Source: Owenia fusiformis
Taxonomy: Eukaryota > Annelida > Polychaeta > Sabellida > Oweniidae
DNA length: 64,000 nt
NCBI GenBank assembly: GCA_903813345.2
Contig: CAIIXF020000011.1
Span: 14,737,754-14,801,753, forward strand
Reading direction: 5' to 3'
Of this stretch, positions 1-13,148 are shown piece by piece (the first letter of the stretch is position 1; every line of letters starts with the position of its first letter). The position numbers and the translations under genes are program-made. A model generated the notes under the pieces. That model searched no databases, was not told the origin of the DNA, and saw only the letters and a program-made list of their open reading frames with translations.

Positions 1-748
1 TACAATTACTTTCTGATAGATTTGTTTATAACATTGAGCACTGGACATAATACCCAATCCTATATCACAGAAAATAATGATTGAACTACGGGGAAAAATT
101 AGTTCTGTCTAAATGACAAATAAGTATGATCCCCAAAGTCTCTTGAGAAGAAAACTGACATATTGATCCTGATTTCTGACATAAGTTGATCAGAATGTTA
201 TAAGGAACATGATTTCCTATAAAAGTCAAGTCTTATATAATATTAAAGATGTTAAATTGTATTTGTAGACGTCAATAACCCAGTGACAGGTTGTTTTCGA
301 AGAGCTTCTGTACTTTAGAATATTTAGGTCTAAAATCTTTATTGAATCATATCATGGATTCGAGGTTATCTTCACAAATGACCATTATTGAATTGACAAT
401 AGTACACATTCATATTATTCTGATTGTTACATATGCTATAATAAAAATAGGATGATTAAGGTAGGTCAAGTCTCATAAATAATATGGATCATTAACTCAG
501 ACATTTTATATGTTAGTTTGTATTCGATGACATGTGCAAACAGGTGGAGAAGGGTCAGGAATTTGATATGCAGTCTAATAAAGAGGTGGTATTTTAACAA
601 AGTACTTTGTCCCAGGGTGGGGAAATTGAAACCACAACACCAAATGTGTTGTAAAACAGGATCAGTTTTAAGAGTATGCAACAAAGATTCGGAATTATTT
701 AAGGCAAGTACAATGTATGCAAAACAACATTAGACATTAACATGTAAA
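1..748. other. AT-rich stretch, no supported feature
   Basis: There are no coding signs: short open frames only, stops in all frames and no plausible splice-flanked exon. I see no inverted or tandem repeat. Confidence 0.5.
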
Positions 749-888
749 ATGTCACCACCTGCCATTTGTTATAGATGCCAAACACAGATGGCAACACTGA
801 TCACTGAATGCCAAACATTAAATGCCGAACACCCTCTACAAAAAAGTTGGAGACTATAACAATATGTCAACACTTGGGGTGGTGACAT
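749..888. mobile_element. Short MITE, TGTCACCACC family, copy A
   Basis: A 140-bp unit starts ATGTCACCACCTGCC and ends GGGGTGGTGACAT, so its ends are inverted repeats. Internal landmarks shared with the other copies are the phrases CCATTTGTTACAGATGCC and AAAAGTTGGAGACTATAAC. Related copies lie near 2687, 5047, 19521, 30078, 30235, 47803 and 63097. It carries no coding capacity, so it looks like a non-autonomous DNA element. The superfamily is not assignable from what is visible. Confidence 0.7.
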
Positions 889-1404
889 ACCATGTCCAAG
901 TCCAGTAAATAGATAACTCACTCTACCCTACCTACCTTAAACCTAAAAATACCCTAAAAATTTCTACACAAGATTAAGAAACATAATTTGATCAGTTACG
1001 ACACACCACTAGATAAACAATTTATCAACATTGTTAACCAGTTAGGGAAAATCCTTGTAGTATGATTTGCTAATTCAATAAAAAGCATTACATCTGTATG
1101 TTAACATTCTTAATTGATTGTAAAAGTTCACCATGAGCTTCACTTTAAATTGGGTTTATTAATCGATAAATGTCACTGTGACCTCAAATGAGGAACAGTC
1201 TATGTAATCGAGAACAATTGATAAACAATAGGTATTTCTATAGATCATCCTTCAGATCCGTCCTTCACTGTTTCATGCAGCTCATGTAATGCTATGAATT
1301 ATTCTTGAGCCAGATATATAGATCTACATATACATATACCTATGTATATACTCTTGATTGATTTTTCTATTTATTTATAGCATTTCCATAAACAAACTCA
1401 TATA
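889..1404. other. No supported feature
   Basis: AT-rich sequence between two mobile elements. I see no open frame, hairpin or tandem repeat worth naming. Confidence 0.5.
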
Positions 1405-2391
1405 CAGGGTGGACCAAAAAATGTTACCCATTCGGTTTCTCCATAACAGGGGATTGATAGCCTTGCCCAAGTCGGTCTCTTTTACTATCTGATTTCTATT
1501 ATGACCGCCTTGTACCAAAGAGAAAGCCACGTGCTTTACCGACTCAATGTTTATGTCGGTAAAATTTGACCAATCAACGACGGCCCCGCAGCGTTAGCTC
1601 ATTATTATGCATGGTCAAAAACAAGTACACTTTTCGTCGGGACTTTTCACGAACAAATCTTGCATGAATTCATCATGAAAATACAAATATTTTATCAGAT
1701 AAATATCAATCAGAGTTAAGTGGATGCCAGACATCGATCAGTAACCGGAGGTTAGAAGATTTCAACAATAAACGTTGAAACGATCGCTGAATTCAAATAA
1801 ACATGTAGGCTGAGATTCAATCACTGATCGACGACTACATGACCCGCTACATTGGACTAGGTCTTGCATTTTCATCGCGAGATCAGTTTTAAATCTATTG
1901 CATGATTTAATTTATATTAATGACTCTTACATTCCCTATGTACATTTAATTACATAATATATTGTAACTCTAAAGAAACGATCGATCAGATCATTGAATT
2001 TCAAGTCGTAGACGGGAAGATTGTTTTGCTGTGCAGCTCAACCTGATAACGTTTTGATTGGTCAATCAGCCTGAAGTCACACGTCGTGTCCACGCGTATA
2101 TCTGTTAATCAATAAGGTTTCGCGATACCCCTGATAGCGTAGGTATTATGGAAATCTCGAAACCGTTGAATATCTCAGCATAATAGCAGCAGAGATGTAT
2201 TGGATTGTACAAGGGGGTAATAATTCAAGATCAGATAAGTAAAAAATACCGACTTGGGCAAGGCTAGGGATTTGATGGTCTAGATATTAACTGGGAGTAC
2301 CCTTGGTCAAGAGGGAGTCCAGTTGTTGACAAGCAAATTGTTACCCTTAATTGCAGGTTCCGAATGGGTAACATCTTTTTGGCCCACCCTG
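1405..2391. mobile_element. Mariner-like non-autonomous DNA transposon, 987 bp
   Basis: The ends are CAGGGTGGACCAAAAAATGT and, inverted, ACATCTTTTTGGCCCACCCTG. Each end is bounded by TA, the target duplication typical of Tc1/mariner elements. Complementarity continues inward: GCCTTGCCCAAGTCGGT near 1461 is matched inverted near 2250, so the inverted ends are over 100 bp long with small gaps. Terminal CAGGGTG(G/T) motifs are common in mariner-type elements. I see no intact transposase frame between the ends, so this is a MITE or decayed copy. A second element of similar end type is at 37246-37862. Confidence 0.88.
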
Positions 2392-2686
2392 TATAATACA
2401 TACAAGCCATCACCACTTAGCTATATAATATAAGATAATGATATATCAATGTTACCAGATGTATATGTATCATACACTAAATAATGATCAATATTACATG
2501 AATAATATATCAAAGTGTTCGTTAGACTTTGATGATACTTATGGGATATTATCTATAATCATTTATAACATTGCATTCAATTAATGAATGGCGAATTAAG
2601 AATCTACAGGTGGACTATTAGAACTGAAATGTTACAAAATGGGAAAATGTGAGCCTTAGTCAGCTTCATTGGCATTGACATGCAAA

Positions 2687-2878
2687 ATGTCACCACTTGC
2701 CATGCAAAATGTCACCACCTGCAAAGTAAATTGTCACTACCTGCGATGGAAAATGTCACCTCCCACCATTTGCTACAGACATCAACTGCCAAACACCAAT
2801 CACCAAACACCAACCTCCAAATGTCTAACACCGTCCACAAAAAGTTGGAGACTAATATGTCACTCGTAGTGGTGACAT
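2687..2878. mobile_element. TGTCACCACC MITE, copy B, with internal expansion
   Basis: Same family as the copy at 749-888, with inverted ends ATGTCACCAC and GTGGTGACAT. The left end is expanded: the phrase GCAAAATGTCACCACCTGC recurs about four times between 2680 and 2762 at roughly 20-bp spacing, with drift. The rest of the body (TTTGCTACAGACATC, AAAAAGTTGGAGACTA) matches the other copies. Confidence 0.68.
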
Positions 2879-4589
2879 AAAAAGAAGGCCCATAAAAAGG
2901 TCCACTTTTCAAACTTGGAAGAGGGGCACGCAGAAGGAGGGAAATATAATTCAATTTCGATTACAGACATAATATAACCAATAGGTTAGGGTTCCCGTCA
3001 TATTGGATAGAATCAACCAATAACATCAGTGTCAAATCATCCATCGCTAGAAAGGATATTCTTTTTCAATTTCTCTTCACCAAATTGAATAATAATCCCC
3101 GTTAAGAGAAATGAAACCTATTTAACATGCACCCACTCTAGCCTGAACATCAAGGTATTGCTAGATTAGGTCCCGTAGCTAGAGAAATCGTTTATTGATT
3201 TAGTGATGATAATAAATCAAAGTTTGTAAACACAAAGCAATATTTTTGTCTAATGACAATCAATAGTTTGGATGGTATAGCTATGGGATGACTGACCAAA
3301 TGACAGGGGTGAAGCTCGTATATTGGGTAAATTGGGAGACTGACCAATAAAATGACAGTAGGGAAATGCCTAATCCATATCCACCTAATCTTGGGGGACT
3401 CAGACTTGTTTCTTCTATGTGATATTGAATATATTGCAGTACTATAGTAAAAGAAAATTTGGAGACTAGACATATGCATATACATAAAGTAAAGCCTGTG
3501 TATATGGAACACCCTCCATTTTAGCCAAAATTGTTCCTTCTAGACAGGTGTTCCTTAAAAGAGAGGGTTTATAAAATGTAATTTTAAAGACGATGGGAGT
3601 CAAGAGGTGATCCACCTGACTGATTTTATGTAGAACTATGTAGAAATGGGTGCAAATTTTGAAGTTAAGTTGTGATACTTCCCTTTTTATCACTGGTCTT
3701 GAAACAAGAGGAATGATGATCAATTAATGAGATATGTCACTATGTTACCATGTCACCATGTTATATCATCTTCTCAGAATTCAAAAATAACGTCCTCAAC
3801 TGTACTTGCTCATGCCCTAAGACCTAAATGATAGAGAATTTTCTATCATTAAGGCCCAGCATATAACTCATCATTTCTTATTTAAATATAGATTACAGAA
3901 ACAGGTAGAAAATAAATAAATCTATCTTTGATGATCCACAAATCCACTTAATCCATCCTAAATGTTTTCTTCTGCGATTCACGGTCATCTACCCTGCATT
4001 CAGTAAATGCCATTCACCTTATAACATGGTGATCAAGTGTTTCTTGAAATAAAGAAAACTCGACACCAGCTTAGATTCAAGCAGTGAAGATCATCAAGGC
4101 ATTTTTATTATTTGATCAAGTTTATCGCAGATCTACCTTGGGATTAATCAAACGCTCAAATTAACCTGAATCCGTCAACAAAACATGTTGTTTTGAGCAC
4201 TTATCTAAAAATGATGCTCTTGTGGCAAGTAAACAAACTTCACAAAACATTTACGTAACAGTTCAGACTGAAAGAATGTGCTTAACGTTAAAAAGAAAGT
4301 CTTTTGAATAAAATACTGTACTTGTGTACGATAGAGACAGTGGATGTTAAGACATATGTAATTATTAACAAATATTTTATTTTTCATTTTATTTATTTGT
4401 TTCCTATTATTGTCTAACATTAATCATCAGCGTTGGCACACCCATAAGTGGGTATATCAGTGCTTATCCTATGCCAAGAAGATTTTAGCAGGGCGATAAG
4501 TTGGTAAGATATATCCCATATCCCAATCTTGAGGTTTCCATATCCAGGACCTCTATATCTCCCACTCCAGGGCATATCTTCTGGCTTTG
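2879..4589. other. Intergenic or intronic AT-rich DNA with one pogo-like MITE remnant
   Basis: No gene recognised. Around 3484-3574 the phrases AAAGCCTGTGTATATGGAACACC and TCTAGACAGGTGTTCCTT resemble the pogo-like MITEs seen elsewhere in the window, but the terminal CAGTAAAACCTG motif is decayed. The rest shows no structure I can support. Confidence 0.4.
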
Positions 4590-4697
4590 ATATAAAAGTT
4601 GAAAAAAAATTGAAAAAAATGTGAAAAATTTGGAAAAAATGTTGAAAAAATGTGAAGAAAATGTGACAAAATGTTGAAAAATGTGAAAAAGAGTATG
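4590..4697. repeat. Low-complexity GAAAAAATGT-type repeat
   Basis: A purine-rich run on the plus strand built of loose 10-12-bp units of the form GAAAAAATGT. It drifts too much for a fixed period. Confidence 0.65.
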
Positions 4698-5046
4698 TAA
4701 AAGGATGTCTAATATGCAACAAGAATGTACAGAGCTATGCCCAAGAACTCAGCAGATTCTACAGAACAATTGCAGCATTTATCATTACAGCCTTTACTGA
4801 AAAGATTGAGCAATTATAGTGAATCTCCAAAGAAAAGTGAATTTACAAAAAACAAACCCAAAGCACAATTGATTTGCAAACATAGAGAACAATATTCTCA
4901 ACAAGACAATAGGGAGTTTAAGCTTGCATATAAAATCGAAACGCCAACATATACGTATGACCAATCGCCTATTCAAATGCATCACTTAAATATTTTCTGT
5001 TCATGTTTAGATTGTGCAAAACATTGCAAGCTTAAACTCCCTAATA

Positions 5047-5118
5047 ACATGCAAAATGTTACTGTCTGCCATTAGTTACAGATGCCGACTTTTTACTGAC
5101 TTTGGGTGATGGTGACGT
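5047..5118. mobile_element. Degenerate TGTCACCACC MITE copy
   Basis: A decayed, shortened copy of the family at 749-888: CATGCAAAATGTTACTGTCTGCC, then GTTACAGATGCC, and a right end GGTGATGGTGACGT. The middle is largely missing. Confidence 0.5.
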
Positions 5119-8100
5119 AAAAGTCATTATTTTGAAATACCGTTTTTTTACTTGTGTCATCCTTTTTTCTGAAAATTGTAGTTGAATACTATTTGATTGC
5201 AGCAGTAGTATTATTTCAACGTACCTGTCTACCTGATAAAATAGTTTATTAGTCATAGGTCACTCTCACTATTTCTTCACTTTAGTAAAGTATAATCATT
5301 GAGATAATTTACGGCCAAGGTAAGACTTTAATTGAGCGAGCAGCTATAAAGCATCAATTTCTATTTTCCTACGAGACTGGCATTGAAATTGTCGGCACAG
5401 ACCGTCTAATTAAGGTGAGATTTGATTGCACATGGCATTAGTAGTGAAATAAGACACGGCTACGACATGTTACGTAAAAGCAAAGTTTACATGAAAGAAA
5501 CAAATTACCGTACTTGTTTTACCTTTACTTGGCATTATAAGGTCTACTAAGATTTTCAATCTAATATACGGTGTACATTTTATAGACCAGATTTCTTCAT
5601 ATTATATTCTGTACTTATCTACTTTGGTTGTTGTGCATGGTGGCCACTACAGGCCCATGAGATAAACAATAAATACAGTATAAATTACAAATTTTTTGTA
5701 CAGGCATTAAATTATTAATCATATATTGCATGATCATTCAAAAAGGAATTTTCATTATAATAATTATCATTTTTTACATTTTTTAGATTGGAATTCCTTT
5801 GTTTTTGAGATTCAGACTTTTCATCATAAAACAATCCTTACTGTTTAACCAGAATTAAAGCATGTCGGCTATTTCACAAGTTTACGAGAAAAACAGTGGC
5901 TATTTGAAAAAATGAAATACTTGTAGAAAAGTAAAGCAAATGATGATTGATGCACGAAATTGTAAATCCTGAACAGCTGATGAACAAGGGGTGAATAACC
6001 ACATTTGACATTCCCTAGGATAATACCTGGATATTATTGAACAGTTTCTCCAGGATATTATTACAACTCTAGACAATTATTTTGTATTTAAATAACTCTA
6101 TTAACAAAAAGGAAAAAAGGAAATAATAGAACATGGCAAATGGTGCAGTCAATTTTGGAGTCATCCCTTTGATTATGGATGGGTATTTTCTTAAAAAAGT
6201 ATTTTAGGTTATTGCATTGTCTTTAAAAGTATGACAAATGGATGAAAGGTAGATTCCAGATTATGTTATAGTGAATAACAATAACATAACTAAATAAACT
6301 TATATTTGAAACACTAAATATGTGGGTGGTGGATGCTGTATAGACAGAATAAAATAATACATAGCAAGGAAAAACATCCCATTCAAAGGAGTTTGCTATC
6401 CTTTACAGTTGTTCAAAGTTTGTTTTTGTGCCTCAAAATATGTTATGCTTCTTGCAGAGTCAATTAAGTAAAATCATTATAGTAAAGTGTATATGTTGAA
6501 CCATTCTTTATGACACCAAAACAATGATTGGCAATTAAGCAATAATTCCATAAATAAGCAATAATTACATAACTAAGCAATACTTACATAAATAAAAAAA
6601 CAATAAGATCATAATGCAAATCACACAATAATCAATTGTAAAAAAGCATTTTATTGATTCCTCAGTACAGGAAGTTGTTTTCCTCTTTTTCGGATATTAT
6701 TGCACCCAGTAATTTATATTTTTATACCAAAATAGATTTCTTGCTATTTATAGAAACATGATCATAATATGAAAGAAGAGTTAAGGTGGTCGAAGTACAA
6801 ATAACTGATATTTCGCTTTAACTGCAAAAGGGGCAATGCTTTGGGGATTTCTTGGTCCCTTTAGCAATTTTGGACCCCATTTTTCCCAATTTTTTTCTGG
6901 TAGGCAGACCCTAAGTCTAGCATCCCCTTTTGCTTCAATTATTGCGAAAGTGCGCATTATAAGCTGATAATTTTTGATATTATTGAAATTGTTTTGAGCA
7001 ATATTGTGAAGTCTCAAACTTGAAACAATCCCTTGGAAAACAACATGATGCTATTGTTGGACAAGAGAAAGCCTTTGTAGATCAACAAAATTAAAAACAA
7101 ATATTCTGTTATCTAAAGTTAGATAAAATGCCAAGGACAGAGGATAAATGGATGATTTAATGCGATGTTTTCTCATATTACAATGGTCTGTACTGACGTT
7201 GAGTATGACTTAAATGGATGCTTACTACGATAATTATATAAGATAAAACAGATTGTTATATAAATCACTGATGATGTAGTAAGGTTACAACATATCTAGC
7301 ATTAAATATCTCAAGGCGTTTCATCTCTTTCTTTTAGTATTCCATATATATTATCATCACTACAGGTATGTTGTTAGAAAATAACTGCCAATGACAGAAA
7401 TTTGTTGTTGATATTTTCAAAAGTAAGGTGGGATAACTCAAGACATCAAAATACCTCTAGAATATTCATGAAACTTACAAATGCTTGCAAAAAAATACAG
7501 TGAGTTTTAGATAATTTTGATACACCCGCTAATCTATATAAAACATTAGGACAAATAATCGTGTTACATATTACATTTATATTCAAAACTTGATTTTGGT
7601 CAATAGCGCATTTGTTATGGACACCTCAGCAGCATGGACCTTGAATCATTACATCCGAAGTTCATAATAGAAAATTAATGATCAAATGTAACTTTACCCT
7701 TGGGACACATCATTAACAAAAGCCCCACATTTGATGGAGACAGCAACCTACACAGTGGTGAGGAAGAGTTCAACCACAGAGAGGATGCACTTGAAGCATC
7801 ATGATAAACCATGACAGATCAATTTTTCACATGCATTTTTTTATTTTTTTTTATTTATAGCTTATTTTATTTTCACAAAAATCAATAATTAATATGTACA
7901 ATACAATTTGTCTAGACTCAAAGAGCATTATTAGCCAAGTATGAATGCAGTATATAAAACCATCAAGGTAACATGTTTAAAGTTCACTCACATGCATAAA
8001 ATTGTCAGTGAAACAGAAAGATGTAACGCATATCAGAATGCACTCAAAGTAAAATGGAGTAAGGATATAGCAGTCATGTGTCATGTATTATTAAGGATTC

Positions 8101-8199
8101 AAACATGCCCATACTTTGAGTTTCCTCACCAATCGGAATGCAGCATAGCCGTGCTCTTATTCTCCATACAAAAACGACCATGCATCTATTCAATTACTC
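5119..8199. other. 3-kb AT-rich stretch, no supported gene
   Basis: Open frames are short and none has recognisable domain content or exon-like boundaries. A minor repetition of ATAAATAAGCAATAATTACAT occurs near 6540-6600. The T-rich run near 7838-7860 is ordinary low complexity. Confidence 0.5.
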
Positions 8200-8623
8200 A
8201 GATGCGAGTAGGTAGTTGCCAGTTTCGCCACCAGGTGGCTGATTCGGGGGAAATAACATGGCAGGGCATTACAAAATTCCTTTAAACTTGAATATGCATT
8301 AGTTTTAGTGGTTCACTTTTCATATTACCCTTATGCACGCGATAGTTATACAAATTAAAATATGTCCAGCAAAAGAAAATATTATCTGCCCAACACAAAA
8401 AAAGATATTACACTTTTTGTAGTTTTACAACATGGGGTCTATGGGGAATCTCCTCGACCTAGAAGTCAGATTTTCAAAGAAAATTAATTTTTCAAAGTTG
8501 ATAAACTCTTTTCAAAAACTTTCTTAGATGTATAATTTTATATGTAGATTCCAAATATGACACCAGTTTGACTGAATTGTGAATTTTTAATGACGTAAAT
8601 CAAGATTATTTCAACTCGCATCT
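8200..8623 (+). mobile_element. MITE with AGATGCGAGT inverted ends, copy 1
   Basis: A 424-bp unit whose ends are AGATGCGAGT and ACTCGCATCT. A diverged copy in the same orientation lies at 21556-21980. Both share CACCAGGTGGCT, AACATGGGGTCTATGGGGAATC and AATGACGTAAATCAAGATTATTTC. There is no coding capacity. The target duplication is unclear at both copies, so the superfamily is open. Confidence 0.75.
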
Positions 8624-8944
8624 AGGATATTGCATCCAGGATTTCACAGACCTCAATCCCCAATTCTCTGAACAATGTTTTCATTTTTTATGTTTGAATC
8701 AGAATAAATTGTGCTTAATGTACGACATTCTGTCTAACTCTTGCTGAATTTCACCATATTGAATGACCTATCATTATTTATTACTTAATTGGTTGTTCAA
8801 AAGGCACAGTGACATTTTTCAGAAATTGTGAAAAAGCCAAAAATCAATTTTTCCAAATTAGGTTAACTTATTATGTTAACATTGTCCATAACATGTGTTG
8901 ACTGATTTATGAGAGCAATTCCAGGTGAATGTGATAATCCGTAT
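8624..8944. other. No supported feature
   Basis: AT-rich DNA between a MITE and the start of the giant fold-back element. Nothing further is visible. Confidence 0.4.
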
Positions 8945-10082
8945 TAGTATAGTAGGAACAAGGGGTTCCCATGCACCCATAAGGTGTGAATAAGTTACAT
9001 ACATTTTTGTAATCCCTAGGGTGTCTATTTAATGAATTCATTTGTTAACATTGCCAACTAATGTCCCATAGTACTTTTATGGCGGCATTCAGTTACCATG
9101 GTTACGCATCTTTAGACATCTTACCTTGGTATCTTAAATCATTTGTAGCTCTGTCATTATTTGGTCTATAGAAATGATATTGGTACCAAATTGAACCTCG
9201 TTAAATTTCCAATACATTTCCGATATTCAATTATGCAAATTATCTAATTTGCATAAATTATGACGTCATCAATCTATTTTTGGTTCAGAATTTCCAACTA
9301 TAGCAACGTATCTATAAGAACTGAGGCCATATGGCAAAATTTCTGAAAGGTTTTGTCCTTTTTTCTATTAGTAGAAGGTATAAGCAACATAAAAGTGAAA
9401 ACAGATTCAAAATTGAATCAGTATTACGAAAGTTATGTAACTTTCGAGGCAGCTATCGTGAATGTCATTATTTGACAATAATATACATTACGTCTTACCT
9501 TGGAGTCTTGAATCAATGTAGCTTCGCCATTATTTGGTCTATAGAGATGATATTGGTATCTGATTAAACCTTATTAAATTTACTATATGGTTACAATATT
9601 CAGTTATGCAAATTAGCTAATTTGCATTAATTGTGACGTCATCAATCCATTTTTGGTTCAGAATATCCTAGTATAGCAACATATCTATTAGAACTGAGGC
9701 CTTATGACAGAATGTGTGCACAGTTTTGTCCCTTATTTGATGAGTGGAAGATATAAGCAACATTAAAGAGACAACAAATCTTCAAAATTGGATCAGAATT
9801 AACAAAATTATCCAGCTTTGGAGGCAGCTACTGTGAACGTCATTGTTTGACAATTATAAAAAGAATATTAAATTAACAAAAAAAGTAACAACCATAGTTG
9901 TTTCAATCTTATTGAGTAAAAATGTGCATGTATTGAACTGAACTAATAAGTATGTGGAAAGGTTACATGTATTTTGACTATCATTCACAGGGGTCAAAAC
10001 GATTATCTCAACCCTGTATATTAAAGATCCAATTTTATAATTTACCATGCACTTTCAATGATTCATATAAATAGTATACATA
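8945..10082 (+). repeat. Fold-back element, left arm, outer part
   Basis: The reverse complement of about 15305-16438. It contains an internal direct repeat of ~373 bp. TACCTTGGTATCTTAAATC at about 9122 and TACCTTGGAGTCTTGAATC at about 9496 begin matching stretches that run through TTATTTGGTCTATAGA and the TTATGCAAATTA / TGACGTCATCAAT segments. A 78-codon frame at 9331-9567 recurs at 15816-16052 on the minus strand with a single Phe/Tyr difference. That reflects arm identity and is not evidence of a gene. Confidence 0.88.
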
Positions 10083-10166
10083 ACACCCCGACATTTGAAC
10101 TCGGAATCCTACAAATACTCGGACTTCAGCAAACATGAGGTTTGGGCAAATTAGGTTCAATTTGTA

Positions 10167-10575
10167 TGCCGGGCATAAGAGTAGATCTGTTCTTATGCCG
10201 GGCATAAGAGTAGATCTGTTCTTATGCCGGGCATAAGAGTAGATCTGTTCTTATGCCGGGCATAAGAGCAGATCTGTTCTTATGCCCGGCATAACAGCAG
10301 ATCTGTTCTTATGCCCGGCATAAGAGTAGATCTGTTCTTATGCCCGGCATAAGAGTAGATCTGTTCTTATGCCCGGCATAAGAGAAGATCTGTTCTTATG
10401 CCCGGCATAAGAGAAGATCTGTTCTTATGGCTGGCATAAGATTAGATCTGTTCTTATGCCCGGCATGAGAGTAGATCTGTTCTTATGCCCGGCATAAGAG
10501 TAGATCTGTTCTTATGCCCGGCATAGGAGTAGATCTGTTCTTTAGTCGGCATAAATAGAAGATCTGTCTTTATGC
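10167..10575. repeat. Palindromic 29-bp subterminal array, ~14 copies
   Basis: The unit is AGTAGATCTGTT followed by CTTATGCCCGGCATAAG. Both AGATCT and CTTATGCC(G/C)GGCATAAG are palindromes. The first few copies read CCGGG and the later ones CCCGG, so the asymmetric centre flips within the array. Copies at both edges are degenerate. One unit is also present, inverted, just inside the right TIR (13149-13169), so the array probably grew from a single subterminal unit. Confidence 0.92.
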
Positions 10576-13148
10576 TTTGCAAAAGATAATGAGAGTAAAT
10601 TTGTTCACTTCATTGATTACACGCTCACAAATTTGTTATATATTTTTACCAGTATTGGTCATTATTTCAATGCTCTGATAGATTTTGTACACCAGTACAG
10701 CAGTAACTAACAAAGAAATTTTGTATTTATTTATAACAGTTCACTTTATATTCAAATCATTAATTTGATTTAATCAATATATCACTGCATATGTATTCTT
10801 TTGAAGTTAGTATAGATAATGTTATAATGGTGTTTGAATTTTTCGTAAATAATTTTTTTTTGCTAAGTTGGTTTTGACTTTAATGTATTGTCAGTAGCAC
10901 TGTGTTATGGAGCTTCAAATGTCATTTCAATTCTCTGTTGACTTGAAGGATCCATAGATCTGTAGATTTACAGAGCTTTTACGACAACATTTTACTTGAA
11001 GTTGTAATCCAGATGTAACCATCCATATCATGTAGTAGCCGTCCTTAGCTCATAGTCATAGGAAGAATTTTAGGCTTATTCATATAAAGCCCCTTTCCAA
11101 GTGATTTCCAAATTGATTGAATTAGATGCTGGAGTCAGGACATCAAATGGTAGGATCAATGTAATTGACTGTACATAGTACAATAATTGGTATGCACATT
11201 GTACATATACATGCACTGTGTAGCCAGTGTGCAGCACAGCAAAAGTTTCCTTTGTTTATGTTGGTATTTCCATTTACCATGGTCCTCAGAATGTAAACAC
11301 CAATATCGGTCCATCCATGTGAAGAGGGTGTACTAGCCTATTGCCTATAGTCGCTACAGTCACAAAGAACAACATGATGATGGAACAGAACAGTTTAGGC
11401 CCAGAACTGCAAAGTCATATGGTGTAGGGAGCCAAGGGGTAAGTACATTTTCAGCAACTGCCTAAATTGCAATACATCTGTTGTGTCTGTTGGCACCTTT
11501 CTGCTTTTCCAACATTCTGAAAATGACAAATGACAAACTAATTTTCAGCTATGTACAATGTATAGGCCTATAGATCTAGTCACAAAATGTCTGTTCCTAT
11601 CCTTGTCATATGAATTCAAAATGAAATCTGTGTTAGGCTATCCTAATCTTCATACAGTATTACTGAGAGACGGAGACTTAATTTTGTGCTCCAAAGACAG
11701 TCATGAATTTATTTTCAGCTTTCTGGCTTTGATATTGAATTGGCATGATTGAGGATTGATTTACAAATTACATTATTTTAAATATTTTCTACTTCTACAC
11801 AGGCTTATTAATTGTTTGAAATCAAAAACAATCATGAAAACATACCCAGAATTCTGCAACAAATTTGTTCCAAATTACATCAGCCAGTTGATCTTTTGCT
11901 TCTTCCATTTTTCTGTGCTGTCTGCTAAATATTTTGACCTTGGTTGCCATGACACATGTTTGTTTATATGTTTGTTTGATGACATCAGATTCTAAGAATT
12001 CTCTATCCTGAACTTTCTCTGCTTGTCATATGCTTGGTTGCCATGACACAAGAAGATTTGTTTACATTGACCTGGCTTTGACCCTGTTTGTTTGATGAGT
12101 CATAATTCATAATTCATCAGCAGACATATCTAGGCTCACACATGCACTGACAGTGACACACAGCCTTGACAGAAAATCTTTGTTGGAAAAGTGTCCTAGG
12201 CAATTGAATACTTGTAGATCTTTCTTTGGCAGATTGATATGTAAGTACATGTATATTACTGAAGTAATGTTCATATTTATAAATGCTCAAATAATTTTAA
12301 ATGAAATTCAATAGAAAACAGAGAGATGAAATGTGATTTTTTCTCAAATGGAACAAGTGACTTGACTGACAGACTGATGATTTCAGATTTGGCTTTGACT
12401 TGTCATTGAGTTATTTCTAAATAAGAGATGATGTTCATTAGTTTATTGAGTTCAATACAAATGTGGGTTTATTTCTAGGGGGGAGTAGGTGGTAAAGCAA
12501 GAGTTAATAATTGGTCATATTTAATTTTTTTCTTATGTAAATACTTTTTCCTCTAAATTTGAAAGTGTATGTCATGAGTTTACATCAGGAAAAATGGTCC
12601 TATCACCGCACGGGTAGGGGAAATGGTCCTAATTATCGCACAATTGTCCTAAATAGCCACGCGGTAGTATCTCTTCGGGACGTATCGAAACCACTCCGTC
12701 CCGAAAAACCGTTAATTTGAATTTAAAACCTACCCCAGTGTTTGAAAATCAAGGATTGTGAGTCTCACACTTCACCGTTTTTCTTCAAACTTGTTCCGTA
12801 CAAAGCTTCACAGAAATACCTTTCAGTCGATACATTGTTTTCGTGTACAAAGTACCTCGTTTTAGCGGCGTTTTGGTCCCCAGCTGTGAGATAAAGCAAA
12901 TTTTCATAACTTTCAACTGTAAGTTAAGTTATCTCGCCAGTCTTTTACCCATTCTCGCCCATAATTTCAGAATGGACTCCCATTACAACCTTCCATCGCT
13001 ACGTCTTGATTTTTGGGCATCAAACGCAGCAGTTTCTAAATCATCCACACATCTCTTCAAATTTGACCAATACGTCCCGTCATCTTCCACTACGCCCCGC
13101 CGAGTCTATCACTATACACGTAGAGTTGCATTCTAACGGGACGTATTA
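10576..13148. other. Interior of the nested element, no intact gene
   Basis: No long frame is present. TTGGTTGCCATGACACA occurs twice (about 11940 and 12030), a small internal duplication. From about 12590 the base composition shifts and CpG becomes frequent. GGGACGTAT appears at about 12679 and 13139, with its inverse near 13072. A 97-codon frame at 12843-13136 (plus) lies in this block. It resembles no family I know, and I do not call it a gene. Confidence 0.45.

Noticed and set aside
4725-5075. 116-codon plus-strand frame, Ser/Lys/Gln-rich
   Set aside because: Ends in a decayed MITE and has no recognisable domain or clear splice context. Frames of this length are expected by chance in 64 kb.
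9331-9567. 78-codon frame conserved at 15816-16052
   Set aside because: Conservation comes from the near-identical arms of the fold-back element, which are conserved at non-coding positions too.
10167-10575. Regular palindromic repeat resembling a CRISPR array
   Set aside because: The units are contiguous, with no unique spacers, and the surroundings are clearly eukaryotic transposon DNA.
12843-13136. 97-codon frame in the CpG-richer part of the nested element
   Set aside because: No transposase motif, no similarity I can recognise, and no splice or start evidence beyond an ATG.
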